The notes under the pieces were generated by a model, which saw only the letters and a list, made by a program, of their open reading frames with translations, ran no database searches and was not told the origin of the DNA. Source: Phyto melanocephala (lineage: Eukaryota; Arthropoda; Insecta; Diptera; Rhinophoridae). Taken from it: a stretch of DNA of 64,000 nucleotides. The DNA lies in contig OW799237.1 in the NCBI GenBank assembly GCA_941918925.1, positions 68,689,626-68,753,625 of the forward strand, given 5' to 3'. Made by a program: the position numbers and the translations under genes. Shown in pieces: positions 32,035-43,856 of this stretch. Every line of letters starts with the position of its first letter. The stretch's first letter is position 1.

Positions 32035-34249
32035 TAAAAAATACGAACATGTCGTGTTTTTTAAAGGTAAAACATTGCTTCTGTAAAAAACATGTGTTGA
32101 GACATCTGACAAAATTTCAATTAGAGCCCGCTCTATTTTCTTCTGTCAAAACATATGACATCAGCCATTGGCAGAAATCTCCGCTGGTGCAAAGCAATCA
32201 GCGACGGTTGCCTGTAAAAGTACAATTTTGACAGATATGTAGATTTACATATGTCTCACAAGTTTTAAAGTCGGATGTAACAAGTATGCCGTGTATTACA
32301 GTCTTAATCAGTAACAGCTAGAGATTAAGCAAATGTCAACTAAGAGAAAGATTTAGAAAACAACACTACAACTTATAAATACTTGCATATTTACAATTTA
32401 GTGAAAGATATTTATATAAGATTTAGCACAGCCAAATATATCGTTCTTACTGGCTTTAAATAGAGGGAAAAAATATACAACGTTAATCGATATTTTAAAA
32501 GAAAATGTCTGATTTTTAATAAATTAAATTAAATTAAAATCCGACAAAAGCAAGCTAATTTTTTTCGTCACATTAGACCACTGTGTATCGTGAAAATACA
32601 TAAAAATCAAAACGTAATGTTGTTTCCGTCTGTTTTAGATGGAAAAAATAGAAATGTTAACGATGTAAAGTAGTTTAGCGTAGTTCTACTTTTTTTCAAA
32701 TTATCTTTGCTACTACAATTACAGCAACTACTTCGAAGTAAGGTAACAGGGAGTTTTATCCAAAAGAGAAATTCAATTTTAAAATAAGTTTATTAACTTC
32801 TAAGTAATAAACATATTTATTTATCTATTGTAATTTGCTTAAAGTAAAATAACAAAAAAAACGAAATTTTTCATTAGTTCTTTTAAAAGACTTACACCAA
32901 TTTTCAGTTGCACCCTATGCATCCTGAAAGCTAACGTTGAAATTTATCACCAACAGACGTAGTTGTTGCTTTAGAGTAAAACATGATATGACGGTGTAGC
33001 TTTTTTGTGTTGTTGCAACATGCAACATACATTTTTATGTTGCAGCTGTAAATACTGCATATCATGTCGTATTAACAAGGTTGAATGCCAACTTATATTC
33101 AGACACAAACACACACACACGCACACGCACACGCACACGCACACACCTAGTCTTGTATTCTGATGCAAAAGAAATGAAATGTATACATCTGACTAGAATA
33201 TGACTATGTGACGTCTGCTACTTACACTTGCAATAAAAAAAGACAAAAAAGGGGAACGTGTCATTGTCTTGTATCTGTACGCTTAGTTAAAGATTATGAA
33301 ATGGTTTCAAGTCCTAGATTTCTTTTAGTTTTTATTTGTTGTTGTTGTTGTAATACGATGCTTTTTTTCATGGTACTTCTGTGATGCAAAGCTTAACAAG
33401 CAATTCGTTTTGTGGAACTTATAGTTTTCATTGGAGCTTAATGTAAGCTTAAAGTAAGAAGTTTGTTTCCAACCGTATAGAGGAAATGAAGATATTATGA
33501 GTTATTTATACATTTTTGAATTCACATTTTTAACAGTTGGATTTAGTAAGATGTTTGCTGACATATTTAAAACAAAGTATAGAATTTAAAGAAAGTTCAT
33601 ACTTATGGAAGCTATTACTCGTAACACATATTTTAATTGACCTATCTCACATTACAAATTACATGGGTAAGGTGCTTATGTGTGCCCTTTAACGCATCAC
33701 GGAATAATATAATGGTACTGAGAATCGAATACTTAATTGCTCTTTTTTATGGGTACTCAATACTATAAAGCAGTTAGTCGATATTTCAAGAACCGTATGT
33801 TTCGAATTAATGAAAGCAAATAAACTTTAGGATTCATTAAAACTCTGTTTAGATATGTACTACCTGCCTGCAAGCCTATACAATTAAATCAACCGCCATA
33901 AAAATGGCTTTCAATTATGACAATTTAATCTTTACTTTACGTCTAGACAAGCCATCGATTTGTTCAGACAAGAACAAAACGTCGGCAGAGCAACTGTCAA
34001 GAAATTGTTCATGTTCTTTGATATGGATATAAAGTGTATTTTGTTGCTATTTTTATGTGCCGTCTCTTTCTTTCATATTCAAAATGCCTTTTTAATATCA
34101 GACAACGCTGTTTGAACAAGAACAAAACATCGACAACAGCGGTAAAAAATTTAATTTTTGCCAAGGAGTAATTGACTAAAAAAAATAAATAAATTTAACA
34201 TATTATTAAAAATTATATTTTTATAATTTTACTGTTTTTTGGTTTTATT
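32035..34249. other. AT-rich DNA without a recognised gene
   Basis: Contains a CA/CACACG microsatellite (33103-33147) and a degenerate direct repeat of about 30 bases with ACAAGAACAAAAC at about 33970 and 34119. No coding motif was found. Confidence 0.45.
33103..33147. repeat. (CA)n and (CACACG)n microsatellite
   Basis: A CA run passes into GCACAC hexamers. The minus-strand open frame across it (poly Cys-Val) is an artefact of the repeat. Confidence 0.9.
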
Positions 34250-34547
34250 TGTTACTTGTGCCCGCGACTTCGTCTGCGCAGTTATCGGGATAAAAGGTGG
34301 AATTAGTATTAACAACAAAAATAAATATACTTACAACATAAACAACCCGTTTAGGACGTGTGATGATGAGTTTGCCAACGACTACGCGTTATTATCGCGA
34401 TAAAAAGTAGCCTATATGTTAATCTAGGTTGTTATCTATCTACATATGTGCCGAATTTAATTTGGTTCCGTTCAGACGTTTTCGCTTGATTGAGTAACAA
34501 ATATCCAAACATACAAACATTCACATTAATTATATTATTAGGATTTT
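34250..34547 (+). mobile_element. RTE-type LINE 3' end (or SINE sharing it)
   Basis: Typical insect RTE 3' words appear in order: GCCCGCGACTTCGTCTGCG, ATCGCGATAAAAAGTAGCCT, ATATGTTAATCTAGG, ATCTATCTACATATGTGCCG, AATTTAATTTGGTTCCGTTC, GAGTAACAAATATCCAAACA, and a final TATTATTAGGAT. This is the well-known 'cgggataaaaagtagcctatgtgtta...catacaaac...ttataatattagtaggat' 3' end. Non-coding. It ends just before the Helentron at 34566. Confidence 0.8.
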
Positions 34548-35266
34548 TGGTACACAAATTTTTTTTATACACGCCACCAAAAAAATGGTGGGGGTATATT
34601 TATTTTGTCATTCCGTTTGTAACACATCGAAATATCCATTTTAGACCCCATAAAGTATATATATTCTGAATCAGGGTTTGATTTGATGACGATCTAGCTA
34701 TGTCCGTCCGTCTTTCCGTCTGTTGAAAGCACGATAGAGGTCGCACGGAGAAAGCTAGGGGGCTCAAATTTTGCCAGAATCTTTCTTATAGACAAGGTTT
34801 GTTTAGTATTGAAAATGGATCGGAATATTAAGGAGAGAGTTATAGCTCGTAATTCAAGAGTAAATAGGCCGAAAAAACCGTGTCCTTCGAACATCGAATA
34901 AAATGCAATTGTGTCCAAACGCATTAACGTACACTCATGAAACTTCGAATATACATTTCTTGAGTCAAAACAATATTTCTCCACATCTCTTACATTTATG
35001 CATTAGAAAAGGAGTTATAGATAAAAATGTACGAAAATTTATACCGCGCAGTGTATTTTTCAATATATTTTAAATTGAAAACCTAATAAAACGGACAAAA
35101 TTAAGTGTTTTGCACACTTTGCTTTTTGGTAAGAGGCTTTGCTGTAGCGGAAAATCAATATGCCACGCCCACTTTTACGCCCACCTCCCATATAACGTTT
35201 TACCTTAAATTCATATAATTTCTCTAGTAATAAAGATTTTGAAATAATAAAGGGCTATATTGAAAC

Positions 35267-36061
35267 CATAGCTTGGGAATAATGATTAGTAATCCTAATG
35301 ATTAGCAATTGGATTAGAAATTTTTATTGTGCTTAAAAATTGATTAATTATGATTAGTTAGGCATTTTAGACGATTACTAATTGATTAGATTAGAAATAA
35401 TCAAAAATCTAATCACAATTAGTGACGATTATCATTTCTAATCAAATCTAATCAAAACTAATTGATTAGATTTCTTGATTATTTTTGATTAGATTTGATT
35501 AGATCAACTATTCTTAACTATTTTTGTGAAAAGAAAATATTTTCTTATCACATTTGTTGCTATATTTACATAATCTAACAGATTTTGAATATTGCATAAA
35601 ATTGCATACGATTCACCCTGTTTTAAACTAAACACTTGACACAGCTGGTTCACTTTGTTGTTGTGTTATAATTAATGTTAATTTTCAACGTCTTTTGTGA
35701 TTTTAATTTTGCTTTATTAAATTGAAGTGTTCAAAATTATTGGTAAGTAAAAATGCACGGATTTTTTTTTATAGCAACATATGTGATAAATAAATATTTT
35801 CTTTTCACAAAAGTAGTTAAAAATAGTTGATCTAATCAAATCTAATCAAAAATAATCAAGAAATCTAATCAATTAGTTTTTCGATTAGTTTTGATTAGAT
35901 TTGATTAGAAATGCTAATCGTCACTAATTGTGATTAGATTTTTGATTATTTCTAATCTAATCAATTAGTAATCTGAAATTTTTATCAAAATTCTATTCTT
36001 ATGATTAGATTATTTTATTTTTCTAATCGTAATGATTTCTAATTCAAATTTCCAAGCTATG
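35267..36061. mobile_element. hAT-type foldback MITE, 795 bp, near-complete palindrome
   Basis: The ends are CATAGCTTGGGAA and, reversed, CATAGCTTGGAAA. The flanking 8-bp duplication ATTGAAAC is at 35259-35266 and 36062-36069; other Helentron copies have it once (TATTGAAACACCTAAG). An 8-bp duplication with CA..G ends fits the hAT superfamily. The arms (about 35267-35600 and 35740-36061) are reverse complements with few differences and consist largely of tandem variants of GATTAGATTTGATTAG. The loop is about 150 bases. No transposase. Confidence 0.85.
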
Positions 36062-36746
36062 ATTGAAACACCTAAGTTGCACTCATTCAAAAAAACAACT
36101 TTGACACGCCTACTATAATGCCCACTTTTCACATTATCTACCGTTAATGAAATTTAAAAGCTCATAAAACCGCCAAAATTAGAGGTATGATGATCAAATT
36201 TGCTACGTATATCCTCCTAGGCAATTTCATTACTGTGCCAGAAAATTAAGGCGCCACGCCCACCTCCTATATAAAGTTTTACTTTAAATTAATATAATTT
36301 TTCTATTAATAAAAATTTTGGAATAATAAAGGGCTATATTGAAACATCTAAGTTGCACTCATTAGCAAAAACAACTTTGACACGCCTACTATAACGCCCA
36401 CTTTTCACGTTATCTACCGTTAATGAAATTTAAAAGCTCATAAAACCGACAAAATTAGAGGAATGATGATGAAATTTGCGACATATATATGCTTCTAATC
36501 AATGTAATTGTTGTGAAGAAAAGGTGAGGTGACACGCCCACTTTAACGCCTACCTCCCATATAACGGTTTATCTGAAATTCATGTAATTTCTCTATTGAC
36601 AAAGTTTTTGGGAAAATAAAGGACTATATTGAAATATCTAAGTTGCATTTATTAGCAGAAACTTTATTGACATGCCTACTTTAACGCCCACTTTCACTAA
36701 AAGACTAAATTTACGAAAACATTTTACTATCATATCGAAGTTATTA

Positions 36747-37312
36747 GGGGTGGTTACATTTTAAGGGCCGATGTTGATTTTAAATAGAACACAAATTATT
36801 TAAGAAATTATTATCATTTCTTCTTATAATGATAATATTTGTATGGTTCAATTATGTATTTAACAAAATATCGGACAAATGATGGTCCAAATTTTCAATG
36901 TCAATGTTGATGCTCAATTGTCGAGGTTGATTGCTCTTTTGCCACACTATCGCAAAAAACAGCAATGGTCCCCATTCAACGAACTAAGAAGGCATTCGCA
37001 GATTTTCTAACATTTTATACACACCTGTTTTGCAAAAATTTAAGTATTTTTTACAATTCTCCCGATTGTGGACAAATTTAAACGATTATGTTGATCAAAA
37101 GAATTACGAAGTGCACAAAATGCATTTTGATTTGAACGCCCATTTTTATAAAAAACCTGAATAACTTTAAAGCGTTGCTCATTCGAGTATCTTTCCACTG
37201 ATCAAATTGAGTAAGTTTGAGATTGAGAAATTTCAAATGAAATGCAGAAAACGAATTTAAAGACTAGGTGTAGTTCACCTTCAACAAGGGCCCTTAAAAT
37301 TTAACCACCCTC
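36747..37312 (-). mobile_element. Mariner-like relic embedded in Helentron
   Basis: The ends are GGGGTGGTTACATTTTAAGG and the reverse complement of AAAATTTAACCACCCTC, with TA on each side. The uninterrupted site (27570-27590, 41100) reads GAAGTTATACAAAG, so the insertion lies at a TA as expected for Tc1/mariner. The minus strand keeps parts of the transposase N-terminus (NGRSN.NAFCALR), but the start codon has mutated to GTG. It is shared with the copies at 43905 and 55884. Confidence 0.8.
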
Positions 37313-37457
37313 TACAAAGAAAGTGATACATATTTTATTATAAAGAGATTATTCCATAATGATTAACAAAATAATAAATATTTTGCTTTAAATGCACACA
37401 AAATTGGTGGTGGGTATAAAAGATTCGGCACAGCCGAATATAGTGCTCTTACTTGTT

Positions 37458-40070
37458 CTAATAAAAAAATTCTAAAATATATTTTTTTTTTACATTGTAA
37501 ATTATTTTTGTTGTCAAATGTTGACAAAGACGAATTTAATTTCACCTTAATTTTGATATTATTCACTTCTTAAAGAATTTTTTTAATCTAAAGTCAATTT
37601 TAAACAAAAAATTTCTTTAACAACAGAATCATCAAAAATGCCTTAACAATTGTGCATTAATATTACACACATTTTCAATATTATATTTCGTCTAATAATA
37701 ATCTTCGATTCCATTTACACATTTGAACTAGTTTCCACTTCTTATTTATATAAACTAAAGAAATCTGTTTTCAAATGAAGTTTTTTACTTTCAATAAACT
37801 TTTGCTTAAATGATCATCTTTAAGTTAATGTGATTATGACCCTTACTTTCTTTGTCTATTAAAAATTTATTAATGAATAAGTTTTTGTTTTTCTCTAAGT
37901 TATTGACGTTTTAATGGTTTCCTCACAGAGAACTTACTTCTGTGGCCAACTGGATTTTTATTAAATTTCTGCTAATGCCCTTTAATAATAAGTCAATGTC
38001 AAACTTACTAAAAGTAAATTGATGAAAAAGTTACTAAAATAACCAGAAAGACTAGCAACAAAACTTTTTTGATTTAAAAAATTTACTTTTAGTTTAGGGG
38101 GAAACCCCATAATAATAACAACAACAATTAATATTTCCTTGTAATGACAAATTTTAAATTCCATTTAATGGTTGAACAGCAATAAGACAATAAAACAAAA
38201 ATTTCAAAAACTTTACCATTCAAATTTTATATCTTCATCTACAGCTGATGGATGATAAATGTCCACCAAACAGCAAACACGGTCTTTAGTTTTATGACAT
38301 TTAAATTAGACTTTAATGACAAACGTTAATGGACATTAGAGGTTGACATAAGAGGTTGAGTCACTTTTATATTACAAAAGAACTTATTTGAAGAATAATT
38401 AAAGGGTAAAAAGTTTATGAAAACAAATATAAAACTAGTAACAAAAATGTATCCAAAATTACGCCACTAATATTATTTTATAACAATTACATACAAGCTG
38501 ATACAAATTGTAAATGCAAACTCTTACTCCTTCTACTCGCTCTAACAAAGTATTAATAAAGAAAACTAGATCTTATTTTGTAGCTGTACAAAATATTCAC
38601 TTAAAAAATAAAATTCTTAAATTCATTGAAGAAGAGTTTCTTAAAATTTAATTTAATTTGATTTAATTATTTTTAAGGCAAAAAGAAAAGCAAGCAAAAA
38701 GTAGAAAATTATATTTCGTAATTTTACAAGCTTATAAGTATAAGAAATAAAACTACAGAAATATTCTCCAGTGTAGTAGTAACGGTAAAAGCTGATTTGA
38801 ATCCTTTTTATACATACATACACACACACACACATACAAGCGTAGGTAAGCGAAACGCCGTGTCTTAAGTATAGATTTTACTAAGAGTGTATGTCTGTCT
38901 GTATTTGAGATTTTAATAGTGAAGTAGAGAAAAGAGGATTGTTGGAAATATAAAGCAGCTTTTATAAATTAAAATGCTTAAAGTTATTAATTTGTTTCCA
39001 TTTAATTGCAAAGACAAGTGGAATTATTTAAAAGGACTTTATGTCAATTTTATTTCATCTAAAAGTCTTAAAAGCTAGATTTAAGAAAGAGTGGACAGCA
39101 AATGAAAGTTATTTAAATTGAATAAAACCTAAAGAATATAATTATAGTAGTAGATAGAGTGTAGTAATTCTTATCTTTTTTTTGAGAGCATTCATAATAT
39201 TTTGACTTACATCATGATATTGTGTTTATAGTCTAAAAACGTTACCGATAATATTTCTACAACTATCTCCTCTCTTATCAAAATTTTGTATTTCCGTGTA
39301 AAACTTCTTAATAATCAATTAACTTGAAGTAATAATTTCTTGGCATTGCTTACTTTTCAAATCACAATACTGTTCCAACACGAGAAATAAAAGGGCGGGT
39401 AAAGTTTTAAATTAATATTTCGATTTTGTTAGTTTTTAATATTTAATTTTACATGAGAACACCTACGACAACTAAGGATTTCAGAAACTTGATTTCAACA
39501 TACACATGAGTAGAATTCATAAAAAATTACAAATGAAATAATAAACTTGTATATAAGTATATACGTCGCAACTATAGATTCTAAAGAATTTACATTGCCT
39601 GAGTCTCTCAAATTTCGTTAAGTCTAGAATTTTTATATGCCCCATTACTCAAGGTATGAATGTCCTTATTCATGCCCTCGATGTGCATGGTGTATAAAAT
39701 GGCGATTAATTAATTCGAAATATTAAAATGTTGTAATTTTTTATTGTTGGATATTAATAAATACATAAAAACCCAACATTAAAAAAAAACCGTTGAAAAA
39801 AATAATTTTGTACCTTTCATGGGCTTTTTAGTATTTTGAAAAAAATGGTCGTATTTGACTATTTTTGCTGTAACGTTTGAATGAAAAACAAAAAAAAGTA
39901 AATTAAATTGTATATTAGAGCATACTTCATGTGCTTTAAGGAAAAATATTTTTTTTTTGTTTAAATAAAAAGAATAAATATTTAATATGTATTAATATTA
40001 GCAAAATTTTAACATAAAAATCGTCTGCATTTTTTCTCAAAAATACATAACTTCACAGATTTAACTATAA
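37458..40070. other. AT-rich DNA without a recognised gene
   Basis: A CA microsatellite lies at 38811-38837. No coding motif, long repeat or inverted repeat was noticed in these 2.6 kb. Confidence 0.5.
38811..38837. repeat. (TACA)n / (CA)n microsatellite
   Basis: TACATA units pass into a CA run. Confidence 0.85.
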
Positions 40071-40150
40071 CAAGTAAGAGCACTATATTCGGCTGTGCCA
40101 CCAATTTTCCGTGCTTTTACTGCTAGGGTTTTTTTCCCCGCAATTTTTTG

Positions 40151-41003
40151 TTTCCCGGGAATGCGAGATTTATTTTTTTTAAATCCCGGGATCTTGTCGC
40201 AAAACAAATAAAAAGTAAATTTGTTTTAATTAATGAAAAACTTTTTATTAAAAAGCATAAAATAGTTCATAATGTAAAAGAAACACTTTAACAGTAGGTT
40301 TACATGATGAATTTTATGACGTCCAATTTTGGACGTCATTTTTTGTTTGGTAGCAAGCGGTGTAGAGAAGAAAGGGGGTAGAAAAATAGACATGGTTTCT
40401 GTTTTCATGGTTTTTTTTTTTGACACTTCGCTTTTCACTTTTTTTGTTCTTTCTGTTGCGTTTTATTTTTATGTTCTCATCAACTGGATTGTGCTTTTTG
40501 ATTGATAAAAAAATACTAAACAGTAATTAGTTTTTTCTACATTCAAAATAAAGAAAATAAAAAATATTAAAAATATAAATTTAATAGTCAACAATACAAA
40601 TTAGAAATTAGATGTCCAAAAAAAAACATCGTATAAATTTGAGTAGTTTTTGGAAACAACTTCAAAAGGGAATTAAGAAAATTGGACGTCATAAAATTCA
40701 TCATGTAAATTGAGTGTAAGACTATAAAAATTTATAAAGAAACTTGAATTTAAGATATAAATTGAGTAAAAATATTTTTTATTGAAAAAATATTATTCTC
40801 TAGAAACGAGATCAAATATGGGCACAAAAAACAAAAATACAGGTACTTCAGCTATGAGATAAAAAAAAAATCATTAGAATTCAATTTCAATGTAAACAAT
40901 ATAAACATCTGCTTTCGAATCGTAGCCACCTTTTTTATTTCCCAGGATCCCGAAAGATAATCCCGGGAACACGGGAAGATTAAATAACTCAAATTCCCGG
41001 GAA
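40151..41003 (-). mobile_element. CCCGGG MITE, split by a younger MITE
   Basis: Reverse-orientation copy of the element at 27690-28114. The ends TTTCCCGGGAATGCGAGATT (left, plus strand) and, at the right, TTCCCGGGAA (40993-41002) are recognisable. The interior matches the first copy up to 40291 and again from 40720. Confidence 0.7.
40292..40716. mobile_element. 425-bp MITE with ATGACGTCC inverted ends and TAA duplication
   Basis: The left end is CAGTAGGTTTACATGATGAA. The reverse complement of the right end is CACTCAATTTACATGATGAA. Both continue TTTATGACGTCCAATTTT. TAA flanks both sides (40289-40291 and 40717-40719), and the empty CCCGGG MITE copy aligns across the junction. A 3-bp TAA duplication is typical of PIF/Harbinger, though the CACT/CAGT ends would also suit CACTA-type elements. 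No gene inside. Confidence 0.75.
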
Positions 41004-41240
41004 AGAACCCAATTTATAGCACAAAATGTATTTGTTTGTTATTAACAGTAAATGCTATGCAATAATCTCTTTAAACTAAAATATGTATCACTTTCTTTGT
41101 ATAACTTCGATATGTTAGTTTTCGTAAATTTAGTCTTTCAATGAAAGTGGGTGTTAAATTAGACGTGTTGAAGTTGTTTCTGCTAATGAATGCAACTTAG
41201 ATGATTCAGTATAGTCCTTTATATATATTAAAATCTTTCG

Positions 41241-42445
41241 ATATTGACCTCAGTGCCACTGGAAACAACTATTAATATTGTATGCATAATTTTAAACAAG
41301 TGCAAATCAATTTTTGTCATTTCTGCATATACTTCAGCATTCTTAAAAAACGCCTTGCAGCATTCCCATCGCTTGAGTTTCCGAAACCTGGTTTTGGTTG
41401 GTCAACAATCAATCCAGTTTTCTCTCTCAATTCCCTTAGAATGCGTTTTTTTGTATAAGCAGTAATTTTTTTTTATCATCACATCTAGCTTGCCGTTTTT
41501 TTATCGGGAGTTTATATGATAAGTGAATAAGTCATTTAAAGAATCGTTTCCAGCCATGAAGGAAAGATAAACCAAACTGCATGTTATCTACTTATATTGA
41601 CATCTTTTGAAATCATTTTATCAATATTGTTGAACTTTTTACTTACGGCGCCACATATATAAGTAGCACTTTTGTGGGAGTTCGTGGGAGTAAAAATTAA
41701 ATTTCCATACAAAACCGATACTATAAATTAAGAAAAAAAAATATGAATTAGAATATTTAAGTGTTCAAAATATTTATGAAACATAGTGAATAATTAGCAA
41801 CAAGGAATAGATAGTTAATTTAAAAACATTAGAAGAATCAATTTATATTCTTAGAAGGTAATAACAAAAAAAGAGTGACTGCTTATTTTATCGAAAATGG
41901 TATGTGTTCTTGTATATGATAAATATGCTTTTATTATTTTTTTTTTACATATAATCCTTTGAAAAGAAAAATTAGTTTTAAAAATAATCGGCAGACCTTT
42001 AGCTTCATCTTTGTGCACTACATGAAAGAATACTTAAATGTATTGGAGAAACACAAAAGCAGCAGCAGTTGAGAAAAGCTCATCTACGAAAGAAAAGTAA
42101 ATAATGCAGAACTCTTTTCTCTAGTCTGCAACAATATTTTTAAATATTGCCAGGTATGGAAAATCAAGATTTTGAAATAGTAATATAATCTATCGCTTTT
42201 CGATATTAAGCAGTTGTAAATAATTATAAACTTATATATAAAAAATATTTATTTATACTTATAGTTCTTCATTATTTGGTGATTATAAAAATAGAACTAA
42301 TGTTTTGCATTCAACTCGGCAAATATTGGATTAATGTTTCATTATTCTTAAATTTTAACAATTTAATTTCAAAATGTTATATAAAGTCTTATAATTTATG
42401 AAAATGAACTCAAGCCAGAATAAAATGATTTATAATAGTAAAAAT
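41241..42445. other. AT-rich DNA without a recognised gene
   Basis: A plus-strand frame at 41244-41465 contains SIFVISAYTSAFLKNALQ and starts in the truncated Helentron edge. I could not link it to a family. No repeats were seen. Confidence 0.4.
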
Positions 42446-42475
42446 AATAATTATAATTATAATTATAATTATAAT
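42446..42475. repeat. (TTATAA)n microsatellite
   Basis: About five AATTAT units directly to the left of the hAT relic. Confidence 0.85.
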
Positions 42476-43180
42476 CAGTAAATTTTACTGATTACTGAAA
42501 ATTGAGTCACAATTACGTATTTGTTTTAAAAAACTCAAAGCTTTGCGGGTTTAGCACAAGAAATATTTGTAAATTTAAATTGTTGAATAAAGATAAAAGA
42601 TTTAATATATTATTGGCTTTTCTTAATACAAGGATTTCAAAATTTGTATCACTGAGTTTTTGTCTTCTGGGACAATTCACAGTCCCAGCGAAAGAAAATA
42701 ATCTTTCTACAGGAGCAGACGAAGGCAAAGGAGTATTGTATTTCAAAAACAAGTTTTTAATGTGATTATGCAGACAAATGATGCTAGTGTGTTCTTCGGC
42801 CAGGTACAAAATTGTTTCCTGGAGATAGTTTGCCAAGTCACCTGAATTAATAGTCATGCCCGCATCTGTTTAAGAAAATAAGATAAGAATGTGAATAATA
42901 AATACAAAAATTTATTAACATTTTTTGAGTATGAAAATTATTAATTTTATAATTCTGGTTTTTTTTTTGTATGTATAGGTAGTAAAAACCTCCCGATACT
43001 GCATTCTTATCAGTAAGCAGTAAAACTTAATGATTACTGATTTTGTTCAGTATTCAGTAAAATTTACTGAGTACTGATTTTTTTTCAGTAATCAGTAAAA
43101 ATATACTGGTAATGAAAATTCAAGTGCAGTACCAGTAAAAAAAAATACTGAAGAAATACTGGTATTGAAAAGTGCCCATG
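42475..43180 (-). mobile_element. hAT transposon relic with ACTGATTACTGA subterminal repeats
   Basis: A hAT dimerisation exon (42513-42870) is flanked by repeated words. CAGTAAATTTTACTGATTAC lies at 42475. At 43010-43165 there are several CAGTAATCAGTAAA, ACTGAGTACTGATTTT and ACCAGTATTTC variants. Dense short repeats near the ends are where hAT transposases bind. The possible right terminus is near CAAAGTGCCCATG-like sequence at 43170. No target duplication was settled, so the ends are approximate. The middle of the transposase is deleted. Confidence 0.5.
42513..42870 (-). pseudogene. hAT transposase C-terminal dimerisation domain
   Basis: The minus-strand frame reads MTINSGDLANYLQETILY, IKNLFLKYNTPLPSSAPVE, RLFSFAGTVNCPRRQKLSD and TNFEILVLRKANNILN. 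The block 'f.kyNT.LPSSApVERLFS.ag.v..prR..Lsd..FE.lvllraN' is the signature of the hAT C-terminal dimerisation domain. Just upstream of this stretch, TTATTTTCTTAAACAG looks like a splice acceptor, so it may be the last exon of a former gene. No catalytic residues are present. The plus-strand frame over it is a shadow. Confidence 0.8.
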
Positions 43181-43692
43181 TATGTTACAAACCTTTTAAC
43201 AATTTTTTTTATTACTACAAATAAATAACACTATTACAACATCGAAACATAAAAATTCGGCACAACTTTTTTCCGTTATACTTTTAAAACTCTTTGATCG
43301 CTTTTTATGACAATTTTTATTATAGTTTTCTATTACTATTCGTTACTTTTATATAATCTGCATTTTGTAGCAAATGTGTAAGTAAATTTTATTAAAAATA
43401 CAAACGATTTTGGTGACGCTGTACCAACAGATTTCAGCACTTTCAAATAATTAAAGTTTATTGTTTAATAAATCTTAATATTATCATGTTTAGTAAACAA
43501 CCGTCCCACACTCTTACGCAAAACAAGTAAAGTAAGAATTAGCCTGTAAAATCTGTGCTGCAATGAATCAGTGGTTTTGTTTCTGTTAAATTTAAAATCG
43601 TTATAAATGGTTTGTTACTCCTTTTTCGTTTTTTTCTGTAGCAAATAAAGCTGTAGAAAATAGAATTTAATGTTAAGTAACAGCTATTGTTA
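43181..43692. other. AT-rich DNA without a recognised gene
   Basis: Nothing is recognised between the hAT relic and the next transposon fragment. Confidence 0.45.
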
Positions 43693-43800
43693 CACTCAGA
43701 GAAAAACCATGATTACGAAATGATCACGATGATGATATTATATTCTCTATACTAATATTTGGTTGCCGAAAACAGGTAATAGTTACGTTATATATAACGT
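43693..43800 (+). mobile_element. Left-end fragment of the ACGCAAAG element
   Basis: It reads AGAGAAAAACCATGATTACG, GAAATGATCACGATGATGAT and AATATTTGGTTGCCGAAAAC. It matches the left ends at 20571 and 62641, and breaks off after GTAATAGTTACG. Confidence 0.75.
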
Positions 43801-43856
43801 AATAATTTTATAGTTATATACTTAAATTATTCTAGAATTAAAAATGAAAAAAAAAA

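Larger units (their letters stand above)
34566..37457 (+). mobile_element. Helentron (INE-1-like), large composite copy
   Basis: The element begins TATACACGCCACCAAAAAAA. It shows GTCATTCCGTTTGTAACACA, ACCCCATAAAGTATATATAT, GTCCGTCCGTCTTTCCGTCT and GCACGATAGAGGTCGCAC, then several CCACGCCCACTTTTACGCCC blocks. It ends with the hairpin TTCGGCACAGCCGAA and TATAGTGCTCTTACTTGTT. It is interrupted by a hAT foldback (35267-36061) and a mariner relic (36747-37312). Without these it would be roughly 1.5 kb. The 5' side carries an internal duplication, since the CGCCTACTATAACGCCCACT block occurs twice. It encodes no protein; INE-1 elements depend on an autonomous Helitron for Rep/helicase. Confidence 0.85.
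40071..41240 (-). mobile_element. Helentron (INE-1-like), 5'-truncated, with nested MITEs
   Basis: On the minus strand it ends at 40071 with GGCACAGCCGAATATAGTGC and TCTTACTTG. It starts abruptly near 41240 within the last CGTCTAATTTAACACCCACT block. It carries the CCCGGG MITE at 40151-41003, exactly where the copy at 26800-28267 has it. That MITE is in turn split by another at 40292-40716. So this is a three-level nest. Confidence 0.8.

Noticed and set aside
32971..33168. Cys-Val repeat protein on the minus strand
   Set aside because: It is a translation of the CA/CACACG microsatellite.
41244..41465. 73-codon frame with SIFVISAYTSAFLKN
   Set aside because: It begins in the truncated Helentron edge and matches no endonuclease or other motif well enough.
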